Positions 12,606 through 12,618 of a DNA stretch of 12,618 nt are shown piece by piece (position 1 is the stretch's first letter; each line of letters opens with the position of its first letter). The notes under the pieces were generated by a model. The model saw only the letters and a program-made list of their open reading frames with translations, did not search any database and was not told the DNA's origin. Position numbers and translations under genes: made by a program. The DNA comes from DUOJ01 sp041676265 (GTDB taxonomy: Bacteria > Spirochaetota > Spirochaetia > Sphaerochaetales > Sphaerochaetaceae). The DNA lies in the NCBI GenBank assembly GCA_041676265.1, contig JBAYSE010000042.1:1-12618 (forward strand), written 5' to 3'.

Positions 12606-12618
12606 AGACGAAACTGCA

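Overview
The window is a compact, gene-dense stretch of a bacterial chromosome. It is essentially all housekeeping metabolism, with no mobile element, CRISPR array, rRNA or tRNA gene visible. The best taxonomic clue is the phenylalanyl-tRNA synthetase pair. Both subunits have the archaeal/eukaryotic architecture (alpha about 512 aa with an N-terminal winged-helix region, beta about 573 aa) instead of the usual bacterial form (alpha about 340 aa, beta about 800 aa). Among bacteria this form is well known in spirochaetes such as Borrelia and Treponema. The other genes are ordinary bacterial ones, so I read the window as Spirochaetota with moderate confidence; genus not resolved.

Layout. (1) Positions 1-3254, minus strand: sulP, then hpt, then a second purine-type phosphoribosyltransferase, then purA, which runs off the left edge. 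Spacing is 45 bp, 2 bp and an 11 bp overlap, so at least the last three form a purine salvage/interconversion operon (base to IMP/GMP/XMP, then IMP toward AMP). (2) Positions 3255-3447: a divergent promoter region with a near-consensus promoter facing right. (3) Positions 3448-5934, plus strand: a flavin reductase-like protein followed by the alpha and beta subunits of a thiamine-diphosphate 2-oxo acid dehydrogenase E1. No E2 or E3 gene follows. (4) Positions 5890-7428, minus strand: purH, the last two steps of de novo IMP synthesis, overlapping the E1-beta gene tail to tail by 45 bp. (5) Positions 7540-10799, plus strand: pheS-pheT with overlapping stop and start codons. (6) Positions 10771-12407, minus strand: a small two-site zinc-ribbon protein, a Bcp/PrxQ thiol peroxidase and a lipoprotein. 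The lipoprotein looks like a catalytically dead endonuclease/exonuclease/phosphatase (EEP) fold, and its gene overlaps pheT tail to tail by 29 bp. (7) Positions 12408-12618: a non-coding region with a likely promoter and several hairpins.

How it fits together: purH makes IMP de novo, while hpt and its neighbour recover purine bases to nucleotides, and purA commits IMP to AMP. The E1 pair would oxidatively decarboxylate pyruvate or a related 2-oxo acid, or acetoin, if E2/E3 are supplied from elsewhere. The zinc-ribbon/peroxidase/lipoprotein operon suggests thiol-based stress defence plus an envelope protein of unknown role. I do not see a clearly new multi-gene system. The most distinctive points are the EEP-like pseudoenzyme lipoprotein, the paired unlike purine phosphoribosyltransferases, the orphan E1 operon, and the structured or possibly leaderless 5' region of the zinc-ribbon gene.
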